This document shows, piece after piece, positions 28,037 to 37,354 of a stretch of 64,000 bases of DNA (position 1 is the first letter of the stretch; each line of letters begins with the position of its first letter). Below the pieces are notes generated by a model that was not told where the DNA came from, did no database searches, and saw only the letters and a list, made by a program, of their open reading frames with translations. The stretch spans positions 1,061,001 through 1,125,000 of the forward strand of contig CAJNDS010002657.1 in NCBI GenBank assembly GCA_905221605.1. Direction: 5' to 3'. This DNA comes from Symbiodinium natans. Taxonomy: Eukaryota > Sar > Dinophyceae > Suessiales > Symbiodiniaceae. A program made the position numbers and the translations under genes.

Positions 28037-28132
28037 GTGCGACCGCCCCGTCGCTTTACAACTGCATCGGGGAGAAGCTTGGTAGCCGAGTGGTACCCTT
28101 TTGCCCGTCTTGGGTTCTGGGTTCACCAGCAG
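28037..28132 (+). CDS. Candidate exon with clean splice borders
   Basis: ACCCGCAG| opens the island and CAGCAG|GTAATT closes it. Two frames are open: GATAPSLYNCIGEKLGSRVV (PFCPSWVLGSPA) and RPPRRFTTASGRSLVAEWYP (FARLGFWVHQQ). I favour the first by composition. The protein is not recognised. Confidence 0.5.
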
Positions 28133-28374
28133 GTAATTACATCAGAATAGGGCTGCTGGCCTTTTCTACTCCATAGTTAGCCCCCTTTAGAAATTACTTT
28201 TTTCTTTCTTCTATAAGCCCCAGGGAGTGTTTTTGAAATATTGCAGTAAGGTTCTACAGGGAGCATAGTACCCTTGGGTTGAATAGGGAAAGAAAGGGGT
28301 AACAAGGGGGTCCCCTTCTAAGGGCCCATACTAAGGGACGATGTACTTACCCTGAGAGTCTCTAAACCCCGAAC

Positions 28375-28515
28375 CCCAATCCCTAAACCCGAAACCCTAA
28401 ACCCGAAACCCTAAACCCTAAGCCCTAAACCCTAAACCCTAAACCCTAAACCCTAAACCCGAAACCCTAAACCCTAAACCCTAAACCCTAACCCTAAACC
28501 CTAAACCCTAAACCC
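28375..28515 (-). repeat. Telomere-type array, C-rich on plus strand
   Basis: About 20 units, CCCTAAA mixed with CCCGAAA. A unique island follows at 28520. Confidence 0.9.
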
Positions 28516-28569
28516 CAAAGCACCCTCAAAGAGGTGAAGGGGGTCTTCTTGGTTGCTGGGCCACCTTAG

Positions 28570-28666
28570 GACGAGCAGCTTCGGCATCAAGTTTGGTCGA
28601 GTACCAGCTGCCGGTGACAGCGTCGAGGCTCTACAGGAGATGCTCGAGTTCCTAGCTTGCTCTTGG
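28570..28666 (+). CDS. Candidate exon, unknown protein
   Basis: After CACCTTAG the frame reads SSFGIKFGRVPAAGDSVEAL and QEMLEFLACSW up to TGG|GTTTAG. A preceding island (28531-28562) can be read EVKGVFLVAGP. The amphipathic C-terminal half suggests helix. Confidence 0.5.
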
Positions 28667-28776
28667 GTTTAGGTTCCTAGGGCTTGTGGGGATAGAAAGC
28701 AAATTACAGGGTTCAACCCTAAACCCTCAACCCTCAACCCTAAACCCTAAACCCTAAACCCTAAACCCCAACCGAG

Positions 28777-28881
28777 GTTCATGAGCATGGAGCGGCTGGA
28801 GGTCCCAGACCTCGAAGTGCCCGAGGGCTGGAGAGTGACCGCGAGGCCACCCACATCGAGGTTTCCCTACTTCCTTGCAGG
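28777..28881 (+). CDS. Candidate exon, unknown protein
   Basis: RFMSMERLEVPDLEVPEGWR then VTARPPTSRF. It ends near TTGCAGGGTTTAGGG. The stretch coding RPPTSRF is repeated almost exactly at 29109-29131. Confidence 0.45.
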
Positions 28882-29100
28882 GTTTAGGGTTTCGGGTGTA
28901 GGGTTTAGGGTTTAGGGTGGTTCTGGGTTTAGGGTACCCCCCCCCCCCCTTAATAACCTTAATTCGGCTTACGTAGTTGTCCCTAAATAGCTTAGTTATC
29001 GCATCGCTAAATAGCCTTAATTGCGGGGGGAACCTTAACCCTACACCCTGAACCCTAAACACCAAACCCGCAGTAGCATAGAGGGGGCGGTAGCAGGGGA

Positions 29101-29170
29101 ACCCATGACGAGGCCAGCCACATCGAGGTTTGACCCTGGTGAGGACGACCAGAAGATCACGATCGATAGT
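29101..29170 (+). CDS. Candidate exon, unknown protein
   Basis: TRPATSRFDPGEDDQKITID S, ending AGT|GTCTAG. Its first part duplicates the end of the previous exon (23 bp, one mismatch), with 244 bp of telomere-type and hairpin sequence between the copies. Confidence 0.45.
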
Positions 29171-29194
29171 GTCTAGGTCGGGTGCTATTTAGGG

Positions 29195-29330
29195 TTTACA
29201 TATACACACATATATATATATATGTACATATATACATATATACATATATATACATTCTAGATATATACATATATACATATACATAAATATATATATATAT
29301 ATACTGTTTTTCTTATTTGCTTACTTATTT
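29195..29330. repeat. AT microsatellite
   Basis: ATATAC/ATATGT-type dinucleotide and hexanucleotide repeats, followed by TTTATTTA-type sequence to 29370. Confidence 0.9.
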
Positions 29331-29527
29331 ATGTATATTTATTTGTGTATTCATTTACTTATTTATGTATGTGTATTTATGAAGTTTAACATTTTTGGGG
29401 AAGAGGATCATGTTTAGGAACATCTTTCAGAGGGTGTTTGATGGCCGTGGCCGAGGTTGATTACTTAGCCAACAGCTGAACTTCAAACTTTTTGGGTTTC
29501 CGTGTTTAGTAGGAATGGTAAAGTTTA

Positions 29528-29770
29528 ACCTTTCTTAAGCCCTAAACCTTACTAAACCCTAAACACAAACCCTAAACACTAAACCCTAAACCCTAAACGC
29601 AAAACCCTAAACCCTAAACCCTAAACCCTAAACCCTAAACCCTAAACCCTAAACGCAAAACCCTAAACCCTAAACCCTAAACCCTAAACCCTAAACCCTA
29701 AACCCTAAACCCTAAACCCTAAACCCTAAACCCTAAACCCTAAACCCTAAACCCTAAACACAAACCCTAA
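29528..29770 (-). repeat. Telomere-type array with interspersed CACAAA/CGCAAAA variants
   Basis: About 33 CCCTAAA units broken at intervals by AAACACAAACCC and AAACGCAAAACCC variants. The same variants recur at 29562, 29597, 29654 and 29757. Confidence 0.9.
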
Positions 29771-29771
29771 G

Positions 29772-29857
29772 GTTGGGATGGCACCACCCTGCGATGGACC
29801 GTCGACGCCAAGAAGTTCTTCGCCTTGGGTGGCGACAACATTGCTGCTCTCCAGGAG
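29772..29857 (+). CDS. Candidate exon, unknown protein
   Basis: After CCCTAAG the frame reads WDGTTLRWTVDAKKFFALGG and DNIAALQE to GAG|GTGCCC. The acceptor is a CCCTAAG variant heptamer. Good protein-like composition, no family recognised. Confidence 0.5.
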
Positions 29858-30017
29858 GTGCCCTGAATACTCAGCCACAGTTGAACTTTAGCAGCTTTAT
29901 TGTGGGGTTTAGGGTTTAGGGTTTAGGGTTTAGGGTTCAGGGTTTAGGGTTTAGGGTTTAGGGTTTAGGGTTGCCTTCTTATAGGAAGTATAAGCTTAAC
30001 CTACTTTTCTTATTCCC

Positions 30018-30240
30018 TGATGATTGGGACAGCAAGGTGCGGATGATGTGCGGCATGCCGATGCCAGAGGGCTCGTACTTCCAGGCCCGGAAGGATTTCC
30101 GAGGCGTGCTCCACTTTGAGTCTTGGTGGCCCTAAACCCTAAACCCTAAACCCTAAACCCTAAACCCTAAACCCTAAACCAAGGAGTGCAAGGTGGAGGG
30201 GTGACGCCCACCATGATCCAGCCGGCCCTCCGACTATTTG
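30018..30240 (+). CDS. Two candidate exons, unknown protein
   Basis: 30023-30125 reads DWDSKVRMMCGMPMPEGSYF and QARKDFRGVLHFES. A CCCTAAA array (30132-30177) follows, then an island (30181-30235) readable as WSARWRGDAHHDPAGPPTI or QGVQGGGVTPTMIQPALRLF. The phase of the join is uncertain. Hairpin C2 starts at 30233. Confidence 0.45.
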
Positions 30241-30356
30241 CAGAAGAACCCCCCAAAAAATTCCAAAAAACATTCTTCCTTATAAGGGCAAAAAAGGGTA
30301 TAGGTATACAGGGATACCACTTTTTCCATGTTTTGGGGGGTTCTTAAGCAAATAGT
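30233..30356. mobile_element. Hairpin element family C, copy C2
   Basis: ACTATTTGCAGAAGAACCCC (left) pairs with GGGGTTCTTAAGCAAATAGT (right), followed inward by CCAAAA / TTTTGG. The ends lie at an exon-like island, so this copy may form intron sequence. Confidence 0.8.
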
Positions 30357-30744
30357 GGTCTTAGCGCCTCCATTTTAAAAAATTGATTAGAAGCTGTTCG
30401 GACGAGGTAATTAGCTTCCCACCTTCGCGACTTGTCATCCGCCTCTTTCGAAAAGATGTCACATGTGCGCAATGTCCCGGAGGCACGCCATTGCTAGTTT
30501 AGCAGAGTACAATGTTTGTCTGCTTACTAACAGTGTTACGACGATCTGTGTTCCTGTATATTGCCACTGTTCTTTGATAGGTTTCTTAAGATAGAACCTT
30601 AAACCCAAACCCTCAACCCTAAACCCTAAACCCCTAAGCCCTAAACCCTAAGCCCTAAACCCTAACCCCCTAAGCCCTAAACCCTAAACCCTAAACCCTA
30701 ACCCCCTAAGCCCTAAGCCCTAAACCTTATAAGACCACCGTAAA

Positions 30745-31035
30745 TCCTGCACCCCCAGCCTCGCCGGAATCCCCAAAGACGAGACTCAGCATGCTCGAAT
30801 CCTAAAGGCCCACTCAGCCCTCGAAGGGTTTGGGGTTTAGGGTTTAGGGTTACTTCCTGCACCCTCGAAGCCCTGAACTCCGAGACCCTCTCTCTCTCTC
30901 ACAGTGGTAAGCCAAATGCAGTAAACCCTAAACCCTTAACCCCTTAACCCTTAAACCCTAAATCCTAAACCCTAAGCCCTTTCCGCAGCCGGCCTCTCCG
31001 ACGCCCGCGCCAGCCGAGAGCGGTGGCCGCCGGTG
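30745..31035 (+). CDS. Candidate C-terminal exon and a proline-rich island
   Basis: 30748-30805 reads PAPPASPESPKTRLSMLES then TAA. 30970-31032 after CCGCAG reads PASPTPAPAESGGRRWGDQG. Both are Pro/Ser-rich. TTTAGGG/CCCTAAA runs separate them. Confidence 0.35.
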
Positions 31036-31039
31036 GGGT

Positions 31040-31562
31040 GACCAAGGGATCTTAGAGCAGGGATTAGGGTTTAGGGTTTAGGGTATGTAATCCCTTAAGG
31101 GGTATATAAACACACATATATGTATATGTATATATATATATATATGTAGGCCCCTAATTTCTTCATTCCCTACTAAGAACCAGGGGGCCAAGAGGGGATG
31201 AAGTCGACAGCCCCCTTGTTTAGGGGCCTAGGGGTTTAGGGTTTAGGGTTGATGGTTTAGGTGTTTTCAAATTGTCCTTTGATAAGGAAGGACTTGATAT
31301 TACACAATGATACGATAAAGATGGTTAATCAATTTTGCAAGGGTTTAGGGGTCTAGGCGCGCAACAAGGCAACCTGCAACCCTAAGCCCCACAAATTCGT
31401 TGGCCTAGGGACGAGGGCAGGAGGAAAGTAATAATCATCAGAGAACGTCATTGAACAGAGTACTCAGAAGCCAACGCCGTTGCCGCTAACCCCGGCGGGT
31501 CGGTACAGTACAGAGGCACTGGTGGTGCGGGCCTTTGATGCCCTGTAAGGACCGGTGTCCCG
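31040..31562. other. No supported gene
   Basis: Short heptamer runs, (AT)n at 31105-31147, and unique sequence at 31260-31560 without a convincing frame. Confidence 0.5.
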
Positions 31563-31720
31563 GTGAAGTTCCTCGGGCCAGACGTTGTCTGCCCCCCCTT
31601 GCGTTTTCAAGGCATCAGGGCTGTCAGAGGCTTTGGTCAGGCAACGTCAGGCATTGCGATGGGCTTCTATCCTTATCTGTCTATGCCAGCTCCAAGTCGG
31701 CCCGGCGATGACATCCGAGG
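31563..31720 (+). CDS. Candidate exon, unknown protein
   Basis: KFLGPDVVCPPLRFQGIRAV, RGFGQATSGIAMGFYPYLSM and PAPSRPGDDIR to CGAG|GTAGGG. The frame is open upstream to about 31560. A glycine/aromatic-rich segment without recognised family. A telomeric array (31745-31850) follows. Confidence 0.4.
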
Positions 31721-32179
31721 TAGGGGGAGCCAGCAGCTCCGAACGAAGGGTTCAGGGTTTAGGGTTTAGGGTTTAGGGTTTAGGGTTCAGGGTTCAGGGT
31801 TTAGGGTTTAGGGTTTAGGGTTTAGGGTTTAGGGTTTAGGGTTTAGGGTTATAAATCCCCTGAGGCTCTGAGACCTCCCGGAAGGGCACCTCTTAGGGCA
31901 CAGAACCTCTCGAACCCAACATGCCCTCGTTTTTCACCAAAGCGCACATCTAACCGAAACCCCGACAGCCCTAAGCCCTAACCCCAAACACCAAAAACCA
32001 CAAGCCCCAACCCTGACTAAAACCAAATTCGACTCTAGACCCCACATCCCGAACCGAGCCCCCAACCCCCATCAGCCCCCTAGAGTTCCTATAGACCCTA
32101 AACCCCGACCCCTACTTCCTTTGGGCGTACTCGGATTTGGGCTCTAGAGCTGCGGGCACGGCCCTGGAATAAATGAATA

Positions 32180-32391
32180 CTTGGGGGTTCATGGTACTTA
32201 TGAACCAATTGTAACCGTCCCTATAACCCACTTATAAGCCCCTTAAGTGCCCTAATATGCGTTTATAAGTACAGTCATGAGTACAGTTATAATTGGTTAG
32301 TAAGTACCCTAAACCCTAAACCCTAAACCCTAAACCCTAAACCCTAAACTACCCAGTCATAGCTGGTTCATAAGGACCATGAACCTCCAAG
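32180..32391. mobile_element. MITE family A, copy A5, complete, with telomeric array
   Basis: The left end CTTGGGGGTTCATGGTACTT and right end GACCATGAACCTCCAAG are inverted repeats, and TA stands on both sides (32178-32179 and 32392-32393), as for Tc1/mariner-type elements. About 6 CCCTAAA units (32309-32348) sit in the right arm at the same point as in A3 and A4 (after GGTTAGTAAGTACC). Confidence 0.85.
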
Positions 32392-32393
32392 TA

Positions 32394-32468
32394 GCGGAGG
32401 CTTGGATCTGCCAGCTTGCGAACTGCAACGACGTCCTGCGGGAAGGCACGCGAAGGCGGCCGTCAGGG
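32394..32468 (+). CDS. Candidate exon next to MITE A5
   Basis: AEAWICQLANCNDVLREGTR (RRPSG) runs from the MITE border to a TTTAGGG run. Function is unknown. Confidence 0.4.
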
Positions 32469-32539
32469 TTTAGGGGTTGAGCTTAGGACCTAATACTCGC
32501 TGGTCCCCCCCAAAAAAAACCAGAACATATATCTATCGA

Positions 32540-32579
<40 letters not shown>

Positions 32580-32675
32580 CCTACATAAAAATATAAATGA
32601 AAATACAAATATTTTTATCCAAAGCATGATCCTCCTTTCAAAAACAACTGCGGCCTTCCGGATTTCGGAATTCCC

Positions 32676-32676
<1 letters not shown>

Positions 32677-32716
<40 letters not shown>
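32677..32716 (-). repeat. Run of 40 C
   Basis: A pure cytosine homopolymer between TTCCCT and AACCCC. AT microsatellite lies 100-150 bp upstream (32525-32580). Confidence 0.95.
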
Positions 32717-32718
<2 letters not shown>

Positions 32719-33005
32719 CCCCCCACTTAAAAGCTTCGTGGAGTAGTTGAGACTACAATTTACAAAGACAAGAAAACATTCTCTGCTACTTTCGGTCTTA
32801 GATGCTTATTTGTTGGCGGGGGAGGGAGGGGGACGGGGACTGTTGCTTTTTGAGCAGCCCTGTGATGGTAGTGTCGTCCTTCATTGCAAGAGCGTATGTA
32901 CAGCACAAAGATCCGCAAGTGAATCCGATGCAGGTCTCAGGACTTAGATGCTTGTGGATGACCCTAAACCCTAAACCCTAAACCCCGAACCCTAAACCCA
33001 TCTAG

Positions 33006-33086
33006 GCGCTTCAGCTCCGGCATCTGGCATCCTCAACCTTCCTCCTGAATCCAAAGACCCCGGCCACTGGTCAGCTTCCTTGCTCG
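33006..33086 (+). CDS. Candidate exon, unknown protein
   Basis: After CATCTAG: ALQLRHLASSTFLLNPKTPA TGQLPCS to CTCG|GTTTTC. Good borders, unknown function. Confidence 0.45.
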
Positions 33087-33125
33087 GTTTTCGGGTTCAG
33101 GGTTTAGGGTTTGGGTTTAGAGTTA

Positions 33126-33319
33126 CTTGGAGGTTCAGGGTACTTCGTAACCCAATTCTACCTGTACCTATCACCCAATTACAATGACCAGGTTAGGCTA
33201 CTTAAAGGGCTTACTGTACCAATCACCCAATTACAATAACTAGGTTAGGCTACTTAAAGGGCTTACGCATGGGTTATACTACAGCTATCAGTGGGTTATA
33301 AGTGCCCTGAACCTCCAAG
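33126..33319. mobile_element. MITE family A, copy A6, without telomeric array
   Basis: CTTGGAGGTTCAGGGTACTT at the left, AAGTGCCCTGAACCTCCAAG at the right, TA on both sides (33124-33125, 33320-33321). The interior has a tandem duplication of about 58 bp containing GGTTAGGCTACTTAAAGGGC. This array-free copy shows that the array is not needed for the element. Confidence 0.85.
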
Positions 33320-33660
33320 TAGCAGCTGAGCAAGCAACCTTTAAGCTTTTCACGTATATACATATATATATATGTAATCCTATACCATAATTGAAAGGTT
33401 AACCTTTTTTGCCCAGGATACTCAGCAACTAGGCATTCCAAGCCCCAAGGCTGAAAAGCCACGCAGACACTGAAAGGGGGATACTTGCCTAAGAGTTTCG
33501 AGGGCTCTCCCCCTCTTAAGGGTTCCCAGAGGGAACGGGGGCCACGACTAAACTTACGTGCTCCCAAACGCTGAACACCCTAAATGCCCCAAAGCGCCCT
33601 AAAGGCCCTACATACCCTAAACGCACTAAATACCCTGAACACACACCGCATGTTCTACAG

Positions 33661-33761
33661 TGACACTGCAGATCGCGCGCGTTGCGCAAACAGCCGCTGC
33701 AACGGCGGAAACCCGTTCGAGAAGCCCCCGCCGCCGCCGTGATTCCTCTGAGGGCCTGAAG
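33661..33761 (+). CDS. Candidate exon with Arg/Ser segment
   Basis: After TTCTACAG: TLQIARVAQTAAATAETRSR then SPRRRRDSSEGLK to AAG|GTACCC. The RSRSPRRRR stretch resembles RS regions of splicing factors or nuclear localisation signals, but one exon is too little to name the protein. Confidence 0.5.
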
Positions 33762-34430
33762 GTACCCTTGTAGGGACCCCTTTAAGGCCCAAGTATCCCT
33801 AAACCCTAAACCCTAAACCCTAAACCCTACACCCTAAACCCTAAACCCTAAACCCTAAACCCTACTGCACTGGCTCGAGAGCAGCCGGCTCTGGCACCAA
33901 TTTCAGGGGTAGGTCCGGATAGGTCAGCTTTGCTGACCTCTGCATCGTGAATCTTCGATGCGCGGAATACCCTAAAAAAACACCCTAAACGCCCTGAAAC
34001 ACCCCAAAAACGCCCTAAAAGGCCCGAAAAACGCCCTAAGAGGCCCTAAAACGCCTTAAAAGGCCCTAAGACGCCCTAGAACACTCGTGGAGGCTGCTTC
34101 GTGAACTTGACCGGCTTCACAGGCAGTTTCTTTTTTTGTTTTTTGAGGGTTTTGGATTTAGCGCTTAGGGTTTCTAAGGTTTGGCTTCAGGGTTTAGGGT
34201 TTAATTAGGGTGTAGGGTTTAGGGTTTAGGGTGGTTCGAAGCAAAGCGCGCACATGGGTTTTTTGGCAGCTGTTTTTTTGGGGTTGAGGGCATTTAGGGT
34301 ATGTAGTATGTCGGGTTTTAGGGCTTTCGGGCTTTGGGGCTTAGGGGGGTTGTAGGGGGGCTAGGTAGGCGGCGAACTACTGCTCTGCTGCCAGAGGGGG
34401 GGGGGGGGGGTTGTCCGGAAGAACTGCCGC
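33762..34430. other. Telomere-type and CGCCCTAAAA-type degenerate repeats
   Basis: C-rich array 33798-33865. An island 33868-33915 readable as ALAREQPALAPIS. A tract of ACGCCCTAAAA/GGCCCTAAAA variants (33968-34082). A G-run at 34387-34404. Confidence 0.55.
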
Positions 34431-34525
34431 ACCTGCTGCTGCGGTTTGCTGTATGTAGGTCCTGTCACGGAGCAGCTTGCGGAAGCCCTTTCGGCTTCGA
34501 AAGTAGGGTCAGTAAGGTGGATTAT
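34431..34525 (+). CDS. Candidate exon(s), unknown protein
   Basis: The longest frame reads CPEELPHLLLRFAVCRSCHG AACGSPFGFES. Alternatively an acceptor TGTATGTAG gives PVTEQLAEALSASK. The choice is unresolved. Confidence 0.3.
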
Positions 34526-34608
34526 GGGGATTGTACGAGGGCTTCTTGGGGATATTGCTCTGCGGTCTAACGCTTTGTGAGTGTCATAAGAACAGATTAT
34601 ATACCTTG

Positions 34609-34690
34609 GGATGTTCCCTCTTGTATGAGCAGTCCTTAATAGGGATTATAGCGCCCCCGATGTTAATCCCTATAAAGGACGGGTAGTTTT
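34609..34690. mobile_element. Hairpin element family D, copy D3
   Basis: GGGATGTTCCCTCTTGTATG, CAGTCCTTAATAGGGATTAT and TAATCCCTATAAAGGAC match family D (54277-54418). Confidence 0.5.
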
Positions 34691-34741
34691 TGACCACCTC
34701 CTCAGCCCCTCAATTGAGGGTTTAGGGGTGGCGGGCGTAGG

Positions 34742-34945
34742 GTTAAACCCTAAACCCTAAACCCTAAACCCTAAACCCTAAACCCTAAACCCTAACCCTA
34801 ACCCTAAACCCAAACCCTAAACCCTAAAAACCCTAAACCCTAACCCTAAACCCTAAACCCTAACCCTAAACCCTAAACCCTAAACCCTAAACCCTAAACC
34901 CTAACCCTAAAACCCTATAAACCCTATAAACCCTAAACCCTGAAC
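34742..34945 (-). repeat. Telomere-type array with mixed 6- and 7-bp units
   Basis: About 28 C-rich units; CCCTAAA alternates with CCCTAA (34793-34805, 34846-34868), so slippage by one base occurs inside the array. Confidence 0.9.
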
Positions 34946-35360
34946 GGACTTAGGGCTTAGGCTTAGGCTACTGCATCTTTGGCACCGGACGGCAGGAGCC
35001 AGCGGGCTACATCTGAGCGGCTGGAGGACCCGCATGTTTGGGTTTTCAGGGTTCAGGGTTCAGGGTTCAGGGTTCAGGGTTCAGGGTTCAGGTTTAGGGT
35101 TTAGGGTTTAGGGTTAGGGTTTAGGTTTACCCTAAACCCTAAAACCTAAGGGTTTGAGGTCCTGTCGTTTAGTTAAGGGCCGGCTTGAAAAGTTCCATGT
35201 GCAAGGTTCCCCTAAAAAGGGATCCCAAACCCCAAACCCGGTAAACCCCAAACCCTAAACCTAAACCCCAAACCCCAAACCCACCCTAAACCCTAAACCC
35301 TAAACCCTAAACCCTAAACCCTAAACCCTAAACCCTAAAACCCTAACCCTAAACCCTAAG

Positions 35361-35470
35361 GATCCCCGAGAGCCTGCACCATTGCTTCCCTCAATGCTGA
35401 AGGACTGCCACACGCTCTTCGGGAAAGCGTGGCCTGTGGTCTGCGTGGCGGATTTGCTTAAGAGTTTCTG
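35361..35470 (+). CDS. Candidate exon, unknown protein
   Basis: After CCCTAAG: DPREPAPLLPSMLKDCHTLF GKAWPVVCVADLLKSF to TTCTG|GTTTGG. Acceptor is again a CCCTAAG unit at the end of a C-rich array. Good composition, unknown function. Confidence 0.5.
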
Positions 35471-35760
35471 GTTTGGGGACCCCAAAACCCTAAACCCTAA
35501 ACCCTAAACCTAAACCCTAAACCTAAACGTTCAGGGTTGACAGGGTGTAGGGTAATTCGCTGCAGCCACGTTCCTCAGAGCTAGGGTTTTCGGCAGTTTA
35601 GGGTTCCGGGTTTTGTTTTGAAGAAATGCGCTCGAACTCCTTGAAAAGACAGCATCGTCTTGACTGCTGAATTCCCTACCTTGAGGCCCTTCAACCCTGA
35701 AGCCTGCAGACCCTTTTAAACCCTGAGCGACCACCACCAAGCCACCGAAACCCTAACCTC

Positions 35761-35761
<1 letters not shown>

Positions 35762-35802
<41 letters not shown>
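35762..35802 (-). repeat. Run of 41 C
   Basis: A pure cytosine homopolymer, followed 20 bp later by a long C-rich telomeric array. Confidence 0.95.
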
Positions 35803-35807
<5 letters not shown>

Positions 35808-35817
35808 CCTCCCGAAA

Positions 35818-36010
35818 ACCTTAAACCCTAAACCCTAAACCCTAAACCCTAAACCCTAAACCCTTGACCCTAGACCCTAGACCCTAGACCCTAGACCCTA
35901 AACCCTAAACCCTAAACCCTAAACCCTAAACCCTAAACCCTAAACCCTAAACCCTAAACCCTAAACCCTAAACCCTAAACCCTAAACCCTAACCCTAAAC
36001 CCTAAACCCC
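35818..36010 (-). repeat. Telomere-type array with a CCCTAGA sub-run
   Basis: About 27 units of CCCTAAA interrupted by five consecutive CCCTAGA units (35868-35900), a locally amplified variant. Confidence 0.95.
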
Positions 36011-36015
36011 GGCCC

Positions 36016-36096
36016 AAAGCCATGGCCGGCCCCGCCACCTTGGACATTCAGACGCAGAGTCTGGTGGAGGATCCCGCCAGCTGTCGCGTCCGACAG
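36016..36096 (+). CDS. Candidate exon, unknown protein
   Basis: KAMAGPATLDIQTQSLVEDP ASCRVRQ to CGACAG|GTGAAC. ATG at 36021 could be a start codon. Function is unknown. Confidence 0.5.
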
Positions 36097-36099
36097 GTG

Positions 36100-36660
36100 A
36101 ACCAGAGGCTGGGATTGAGGGGCTGGGGGTTTAGGGCTTTATAGGGGTTAGGATTTAGGGTGTAGGGTTTAGGGGTTGGGTTCTAGAGTTGTGTATGCGG
36201 TTCAGGGAATACGGTGTATATAGAGTTTATGTAGAGTTCAGGGTTGAGGTTTTCGGGCTTGACATCGTGCTTTCGGGTTTTGGGCTTAGGGCGCTACTGA
36301 AGGTTCAGGGTTCTATACAGGGTTTGAGGGTTCCATATACGTTCATGGACCCTGACGGCCTAAACCTTCAGCATTCACATCACCTACCCCACAATACTGT
36401 GTCAAACCCAGAGTAGGCCCTTGTTCCCTCATTTTAGAGTTTGGGTTCCCACGTACGCCCCTTTACACCAAAAAGGGTACCCTTTGGTACTCCCTGTATT
36501 TGCTAGGCTACTCTTGGGTCTAGTTTCTAGATAGAACGCATTTTCTAAGGAACTTGCCGAAACCTCGGCCTAGAATAGCCAATCACTGCGGTTTAGGGTT
36601 CAGGGCTTAGGGTTCCCTAAACACCCTAAACTCTCAACCCTCAACCCTCAAAGCCTAAAC
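36100..36660. other. Degenerate repeats and repeat family I copy
   Basis: 36440-36525 is a copy of repeat family I (CGCCCCTTTACACCAAAAAG, then GGCTACTCTTGGGTCTAG), also at 61215-61322 and 51118-51210. The plus frame at 36189-36416 has no recognisable domain. Confidence 0.5.
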
Positions 36661-36675
36661 CCTAAACCCAAACCG

Positions 36676-36792
36676 TATCACCTGAAGGCTTTGCCTGTAC
36701 CTCTTCTTCGCGCGCGCTGTGCAGCCACGCAGCCGCGAAGCCGTAGCACAACTCGCCAACCCCACTCAGAAGTGTACCAAGTTGAGACTTGA
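36676..36792 (+). CDS. Candidate terminal exon
   Basis: YHLKALPVPLLRARCAATQP RSRSTTRQPHSEVYQVET then TGA (36790-36792). Arg/Ser-rich. Flanked by degenerate telomere-type DNA. Confidence 0.4.
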   Translation, partial: YHLKALPVPLLRARCAATQPRSRSTTRQPHSEVYQVET

Positions 36793-36799
36793 GGGCTCA

Positions 36800-37260
36800 G
36801 GGTTTAGGGTTAGGGTTTACCCAAGAAGCTCATGCCCCAAATGCCTAAAAAGCCTGAAGCCTATACCCTGCAATTGAATAAGCCGTAAACTCCATAAAGT
36901 CTATAAACCCCACCAAGGGCCTCATAATACCCTGTAAACCCGAGAAACCCTGAAGCCTTTTGACCCCAACCTTCGAAAGCCCTCATGGAGCCTGCCAAGT
37001 TCACAACTGGACTTTAGTACTGACATCTTAAACTAAACCCTGAACCAAAGCTTAACCCGGAAAGCCCTAAACCCTTCCATAAGCCCTAAAGCCTAAACCC
37101 CAAACCCCAAACCCCCAAACCCTAAACCCTGTATTATAAAGCCTAACCCTCAAACCCTTAACCTTAAACCACACTGAGCTCTGAAACCCGAAGTCCCAAA
37201 ACCCATTTTGCCCCGACTACTTACTGCCTTGGGCTGCTGGGCCCAGGCTTGCAGCTGCTT
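36800..37260. other. Degenerate CCCTAAA-derived sequence
   Basis: Many partial units (AAGCCCTAAAGCC, AACCCGAAG). No supported exon. Confidence 0.5.
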
Positions 37261-37354
37261 AGTAGGGGTTCGGGTTTAGGGTTTAGGGTTTCGGGTTTAG
37301 GGTTTAGGGTTTAGGGTTTCGTAGTCTGCGTTGTTTTATCCTCTTATGGTCATC

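Noticed and set aside
28081-28135. tRNA-like D-arm motif GGTAGCCGAGTGGT
   Set aside because: No matching B box, T arm or acceptor stem follows; the stretch is better explained as an exon with GT-AG borders.
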